DNA of 10,049 nt from Bacillota bacterium. GTDB taxonomy: Bacteria; Bacillota; Bacilli; Bacillales_B; DSM-18226. Position 1 is the stretch's first letter. Every line of letters starts with the position of its first letter. The notes beneath the pieces were generated by a model. That model searched no databases and was not told the DNA's origin. It worked only from the letters and a program-made list of their open reading frames with translations. Shown in pieces: positions 6,769 to 10,049 of this stretch. Made by a program: the position numbers and the translations under genes. The stretch covers positions 1 through 10,049 of the forward strand of contig JAKACS010000065.1 of assembly GCA_021821235.1 (NCBI GenBank). Reading direction: 5' to 3'.

Positions 6769-6804
6769 TTGATCATATTGTTCATAAAGTTCATTTTGTT
6801 ATTA
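6769..6804 (-). promoter_or_regulatory. Four imperfect 9-bp tandem units at the probable dctA promoter
   Basis: On the minus strand the units read TAATAACAA, AATGAACTT, TATGAACAA and TATGATCAA, in register with no gaps. The last contains a TATGAT -10-like hexamer (6777-6772), and no acceptable -35 lies 16 to 18 bases before it. That pattern, repeats in the -35 region of a weak promoter, suits binding by the neighbouring response regulator. The repeats are visible; the operator role is inferred. Confidence 0.45.
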
Positions 6805-6839
6805 ACACTTTCAATTTGTCTTTCGTTAAGTGTTATACT
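6803..6839 (+). promoter_or_regulatory. dctR promoter with extended -10 and an overlapping inverted repeat
   Basis: A TATACT -10 at 6834-6839 is preceded by TG-N (6831-6833), an extended -10 that can offset the poor -35. Overlapping it is an 8-bp inverted repeat, TAACACTT (6803-6810) and AAGTGTTA (6828-6835), with centres 25 bp apart. The repeat may bind a regulator that controls the two-component genes. Confidence 0.45.
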
Positions 6840-6897
6840 TACAATTAAAATAGTAAACTCCAAGCGGCTTGTTTTTCGGAAAAAGGGGGGAACTGGG

Positions 6898-7575
6898 ATG
6901 ATTTCATTGGTTTTAGTTGAAGACGATCCTATGGTCCGGGAGGTTCACCGGCAATTTATCGAAAGAATTGAAGGCTTTAAGATTATTGGAATTGCTTCAA
7001 ATGGGCAAGAAGGACTTGAATTAATTCGAAAAATGAAACCAGATCTTGCCATCATTGATATGTATATGCCTTATATGGGCGGACTGGAAATGCTGCGAAA
7101 GGTTCGTGTCGAAGGTTTTCTCGTAGATGTTATTGCAATTACCGCTGCCCAAGATATTGAAACCGTCCATCGCGTTCTCCACCAAGGAGCTGTTGACTAT
7201 ATCATGAAACCGTTCACATTTGAACGGATGAAAAAATCGCTTGATAACTATCGATTTTTCCGTATGAAATTAAAAGAAAAGAAGTCCTTTTCCCAGCCTG
7301 AATTGGATCAGCTTTTATTTATGAACAATACGGAAGAAAAAGAAGAAGAGCTGTTGCCAAAAGGACTGACAATGCCGACGTTAACAAAAATACTGGAGTT
7401 TATTGCAAATGCAAGAAGTCCGGTTTCAGCCGAAGAAGTGGCAGAAAATGTTGGAATTGCAAGGGTTACCGCGAGAAGATACTTGGACTATTTAGAGAAA
7501 GAAGGAAGAGTTCAAATCCATGTCCAATACGGCGGTGTCGGCCGCCCCGTCAATCGGTACGGAAAGAAAGAATAG
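6898..7575 (+). CDS. dctR: Response regulator of the CitT/DcuR family, DctR-like
   Basis: This 225-residue cytoplasmic response regulator probably activates the divergent dicarboxylate carrier gene when phosphorylated by the kinase encoded just downstream. The receiver domain (1 to about 120) has the acidic pair D9-D10, phosphoacceptor D54 (in AIIDMYMP), T82 and K104 (in MKPF). A charged linker (about 125-155) leads to a C-terminal helix-turn-helix of the CitB/DcuR type (about 160-220), with the recognition segment near VGIARVTARRYLDYLEKEG (185-203) and the family ending GGVGRPVNRY. The ATG at 6898 is chosen because the receiver begins there and AAAGGGGGG lies 7 bases upstream. The same frame is open back to 6688, but that extension would overlap the carrier gene and adds no domain. 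Equivalents in B. subtilis are DctR, MalR and CitT; gene context favours DctR. Confidence 0.9.
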   Translation: MISLVLVEDDPMVREVHRQFIERIEGFKIIGIASNGQEGLELIRKMKPDLAIIDMYMPYMGGLEMLRKVRVEGFLVDVIAITAAQDIETVHRVLHQGAVDYIMKPFTFERMKKSLDNYRFFRMKLKEKKSFSQPELDQLLFMNNTEEKEEELLPKGLTMPTLTKILEFIANARSPVSAEEVAENVGIARVTARRYLDYLEKEGRVQIHVQYGGVGRPVNRYGKKE

Positions 7576-7614
7576 TTAGACTTGAGGGACACTTTAAAGG
7601 GGGATCATTTAGGA

Positions 7615-9231
7615 GTGAAAATAAATCCGATAAAGAGATTCACTTTGCAGACAAGGATTATGGTGCTTGTCTGCTCTGTTGTGATTTTTTCCTTATTGGT
7701 AACGGATTTGCTGATAACAGGACAAACATCTAAGGATGTACAGGGGAATCTTGCGGAAAAAGCGACTGATGTTGCCAGGATGGTTGCTAGCACTACTCTT
7801 GTGCGCGAGGCACTTAACAGGCAGGGAAAACAGGAAGAGCTTCAAGCATTTGCCAATGAAATAAGAAGGAAAACAAATGTTGAGTTTGTTGTCGTTATGG
7901 ATATGAAGGGAATCCGGAAAACACATCCCGTTCCAGACAAAATTGGAAAACGTTTTGTTGGCGGTGATGAAGGGCCAGTTTTGCGCGGAAAAGAATCCGT
8001 CTCGATTGCGGAGGGAACTTTGGGGTTGTCACTGCGCTCATTTACACCTGTTTTTGATAACAGCGGCAAGCAAATTGGGGCTGTTGCAGTTGGCATATCT
8101 TTGAAAAGAGTCAATCAAACGATTGCGGAAAGCCGCAAAATTATTTATTTGGCAGTTGGATTTGGCTTATTAGCCGGCATCGTTGGGGCATTATTTTTAG
8201 CAAGGAAAGTGAAAAAAATACTTTTGGGACTTGAACCGAATGAAATTGCAAAATTGCTGGAAGAACGAAGCGCAATGCTGCAATCGGTCAGGGAAGGAAT
8301 GGTGGCGGTCGATGCCGAGGGAATCATCACCCTTGTCAATCATGAAGGAATTCGGCTTTTTCAAAAAGGTGGGAGAAAGGAGCCGCAAATTGGCATGAAG
8401 CTCGATCTGTACCTTCCGCAAGCAAAAATTTCAGCTGTACTGCATTCAGGGAAGCCGGAATTGGATATTGAACTTGATTTAAACGGGGTTACCATTTTGG
8501 CCAATAAAGTTCCGATTGTGGTGAATGGCAAAACGGTTGGCGCCATTATCACGTTTCGCGATAAAACAGAAATCAAACTTTTGGCCGATCAGTTGGCAGG
8601 AACGAAGCTGTATGCAGAAGCGTTAAGGGCACAGACGCATGAGTTTATGAACAAGCTCCACGCCATTGCCGGGTTGAACGATATTGGTGATCAACGGATG
8701 CTTTCTGCATATCTTGCAAAAATTCTCAACCACCAGCAAACAGAGGTAGGATTTGTCGTCAGCCGGTTTAAAGATCCGGTTCTCGCAGGATTTTTGCTCG
8801 GAAAATTAAGCTTTGCTAGAGAATCAGGGGTGGAGTTGTCGATCAGTGGGGATGGTATTTTGCCAGAACCAGCTGATCAGGAAATAGTTCATGAAGTGAT
8901 TACGATCCTCGGCAATTTAATCGATAATGCGTTGGAAGCGGTAAAAGAGAGCCCGAATAAGAATGTATCCGTGCGCTTTGATTATTTTGAAAATCTATTA
9001 AATATCGAGATTCACGATTCCGGAAAAGGGATTGAAAAAGCAATCAGCCACCACGTTTTTTTTAAAGGTTTTTCTACCAAAGGCGAAAATCGCGGTTACG
9101 GCTTGTTTCTAGTCCAGCAAAGCCTGGAAAAAATCAATGGCACAATCGAAGTACATTCCGAAAAGGGGAAAGGAACCACTTTTATTGTTTCGGTACCATA
9201 TCAAAGCAAGCGTGAACCTTTTACATGTTAA
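7615..9231 (+). CDS. dctS: Membrane sensor histidine kinase of the CitA/DcuS family, DctS-like
   Basis: This 538-residue membrane kinase (B. subtilis DctS is about this size) senses an external carboxylate and phosphorylates the upstream-encoded regulator. Order: TM1 (about 15-36), extracytoplasmic PAS-like sensor domain (about 40-172), TM2 (about 176-196), cytoplasmic PAS (about 215-329), a dimerisation/phosphoacceptor helix with His342 in AQTHEFMNKLHAIAGL, and an ATPase domain with N-box NLIDNALEA (434-442), HDSGKGIE (467-474) and GENRGYGLFLV (490-500). In the sensor, R101, H104, F114, R141 and F143 have exactly the spacing of the E. coli DcuS ligand residues R107, H110, F120, R147, F149. 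The GTG at 7615 is preferred: AAAGGGGG (7596-7603) lies 11 bases before it and the protein then starts close to TM1. A TTG at 7582 is also in frame but lacks a clear ribosome site. Confidence 0.92.
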   Translation: MKINPIKRFTLQTRIMVLVCSVVIFSLLVTDLLITGQTSKDVQGNLAEKATDVARMVASTTLVREALNRQGKQEELQAFANEIRRKTNVEFVVVMDMKGIRKTHPVPDKIGKRFVGGDEGPVLRGKESVSIAEGTLGLSLRSFTPVFDNSGKQIGAVAVGISLKRVNQTIAESRKIIYLAVGFGLLAGIVGALFLARKVKKILLGLEPNEIAKLLEERSAMLQSVREGMVAVDAEGIITLVNHEGIRLFQKGGRKEPQIGMKLDLYLPQAKISAVLHSGKPELDIELDLNGVTILANKVPIVVNGKTVGAIITFRDKTEIKLLADQLAGTKLYAEALRAQTHEFMNKLHAIAGLNDIGDQRMLSAYLAKILNHQQTEVGFVVSRFKDPVLAGFLLGKLSFARESGVELSISGDGILPEPADQEIVHEVITILGNLIDNALEAVKESPNKNVSVRFDYFENLLNIEIHDSGKGIEKAISHHVFFKGFSTKGENRGYGLFLVQQSLEKINGTIEVHSEKGKGTTFIVSVPYQSKREPFTC

Positions 9232-9293
9232 GCATAAATTAAGCAACTCATTGTAAATTACTCTTTAGCGATAAACCAATTAGGAGTGAAACA
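9232..9293 (+). other. Short gap after dctS without terminator or clear promoter
   Basis: The 62 bases hold only the ribosome site of the next gene (AGGAG, 9282-9286). I see no hairpin with a T run. The best hexamers (TTGTAA at 9251 and GATAAA at 9270) are 13 bases apart, too close for sigma-A. Read-through from the regulatory pair is likely. Confidence 0.5.
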
Positions 9294-10049
9294 ATGAGGA
9301 AAATCAATTATTTGAAGTTTGCCCTTGATCTATTAATGGGCATTACATTTGTGCTGTTGTTCAATAAACGGGTGATTGCCGGGCTTACGTTTCATGAAAT
9401 TGCCGGTGTGGCGATCGGTGTAGCGTTTATTACCCATATGTTGTTGAATTGGCGCTGGATTAAGAATGTAACGTTTAAAATCTTTGACCGGAAGCTCACA
9501 GCGAAAACAAGGGTTAGCTATTTTTTAAATCTCCTGCTATTCATTTTAATGATGTTTATTATTGTTAGCGGCATCTTTATTTCCCGGGTGCTATTTCCAA
9601 ACATTACGATTGGCAATGAGCATTGGTTCCAGTTGACACATATCTCTGTCTCGTTTCTGACACTGATTATTGTCGGCGTTCATGTTGGCTTGCACTGGAG
9701 ATGGGTGATGAATATCTGGACAAGGATGCTTGCGCTGAAGAACATAATGCCATGGGCGGGAATCGCGTTAAAAATTGCAGCTGCCGTCCTGTTCCTATTC
9801 GGTGCCTATCAAATCAATCAAACTGGATTTCTAGCGAGAACGACGAGCACGTTTACAAGTTTTTCGCAGAATTCGCCAGCCGGTTTTGAGGGAAAACAAA
9901 GAAGAGATGCATTTTTCGATGGACAGGGATTTGAAAAAAATCGTACTCTTGGTGCCCCACCTGCAGACGATTTTCAACAAAGAGGAGAGGGTTTTGCCCG
10001 GCCTGGCGGAGAACGCCAGGGCGGCGGTGAGAGCATCAGTGCGGTGTTG
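9294..10049 (+). CDS. DUF4405-like membrane cytochrome b-type protein (partial, 3' end off the right edge)
   Basis: The ATG at 9294, with AGGAG (9282-9286) 7 bases upstream, opens a frame of 252 residues that runs off the window. Five hydrophobic segments (about 9-24, 35-52, 75-99, 114-137 and 153-173) resemble DUF4405, a family linked to membrane electron transfer and flavinylated extracytoplasmic proteins. Histidines fall as H34/H48 in segment 2 and H116/H130 in segment 4, both 14 apart, as in the two-haem bundle of cytochrome b; H110 and H134 are extra candidates. Loops after segments 2 and 4 are rich in Arg/Lys, placing the N-terminus inside and the C-terminus outside. The tail after about 180 is rich in Gly, Arg, Gln, Phe and looks disordered. 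The gene starts 62 bases after the kinase gene with no visible terminator between, so it may be co-transcribed. Family assignment is from memory of its pattern; function is unproven. Confidence 0.7.
   Translation, partial: MRKINYLKFALDLLMGITFVLLFNKRVIAGLTFHEIAGVAIGVAFITHMLLNWRWIKNVTFKIFDRKLTAKTRVSYFLNLLLFILMMFIIVSGIFISRVLFPNITIGNEHWFQLTHISVSFLTLIIVGVHVGLHWRWVMNIWTRMLALKNIMPWAGIALKIAAAVLFLFGAYQINQTGFLARTTSTFTSFSQNSPAGFEGKQRRDAFFDGQGFEKNRTLGAPPADDFQQRGEGFARPGGERQGGGESISAVL

Noticed and set aside
6688..6897. In-frame extension of dctR back to 6688
   Set aside because: It would overlap the divergent dctA start and cover the whole control region. The receiver domain and a strong ribosome site begin at 6898.
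7582..7614. TTG at 7582 as the start of dctS
   Set aside because: There is no clear ribosome site before it; AAAGGGGG at 7596-7603 serves the GTG at 7615. Not fully excluded.
9623..9889. 88-codon frame near the right edge
   Set aside because: It lies in another frame within the DUF4405-like gene, which has the better start signal and membrane-protein pattern.
1..10049. tRNA, rRNA, CRISPR, insertion sequences, phage attachment sites, riboswitches
   Set aside because: Looked for and not seen. Genes are intact, closely packed and of uniform style, with no terminal inverted repeats or transposase motifs.

Overview
The window looks like a chromosomal segment from a low-to-moderate GC Gram-positive bacterium of the Bacillaceae. 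The grounds are strong GGAGG-type ribosome binding sites, GTG starts, PhoP-, PerR- and CcpA-type operator sequences, and gene families laid out as in Bacillus (a PhnDCEE transporter, a Dps protein, a DctA/DctP carrier beside a DctS/DctR-type two-component system). I cannot name the species. There are no RNA genes, insertion sequences, CRISPR arrays or signs of recent transfer. The window reads as nutrient-uptake and stress housekeeping modules, each with recognisable control sites.

Phosphorus module (1-4639). A cytosolic 5'-nucleotidase/metallophosphatase (minus strand, cut by the left edge) is divergent from a four-gene ABC transporter operon, phnD-phnC-phnE1-phnE2 (plus strand). The operon encodes a lipoprotein receptor, an ATPase and two permeases. 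Its promoter has no good -35 but has three TTTACA-like repeats at exact 11-bp steps upstream of a TATGAT -10, the layout of a PhoP-activated promoter. A hairpin with a T tract between phnD and phnC probably gives more receptor than membrane complex. phnC, phnE1 and phnE2 are translationally coupled by ATGA overlaps. No C-P lyase or phosphonatase gene is visible, so the true substrate (phosphonate, phosphite or another phosphorus compound) is open.

Oxidative-stress/iron module (4598-5170). A convergent bidirectional terminator separates phnE2 from a dps gene on the minus strand. The Dps protein keeps the full ferroxidase-centre spacing, and two near-perfect PerR boxes flank its promoter.

C4-dicarboxylate module (5325-9231). 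A DctA-type symporter (minus) is divergent from a response regulator and a sensor kinase (plus) of the CitT/DcuR and CitA/DcuS families. The kinase's extracytoplasmic domain carries the Arg/His/Phe/Arg/Phe ligand set of E. coli DcuS at identical spacing, so the pair most likely senses C4-dicarboxylates and switches on the adjacent carrier. The 199-bp divergent region holds a perfect CcpA cre site, four imperfect 9-bp tandem units at the likely carrier promoter, and an 8-bp inverted repeat over the regulator promoter. Two hairpins follow the carrier gene.

Right edge (9294-10049). An incomplete membrane protein, DUF4405-like, shows two His-X13-His pairs like those that hold the two haems of cytochrome b. 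It has a Gly/Arg/Gln-rich tail predicted to lie outside the cell. It follows the kinase gene with no visible terminator or promoter between.
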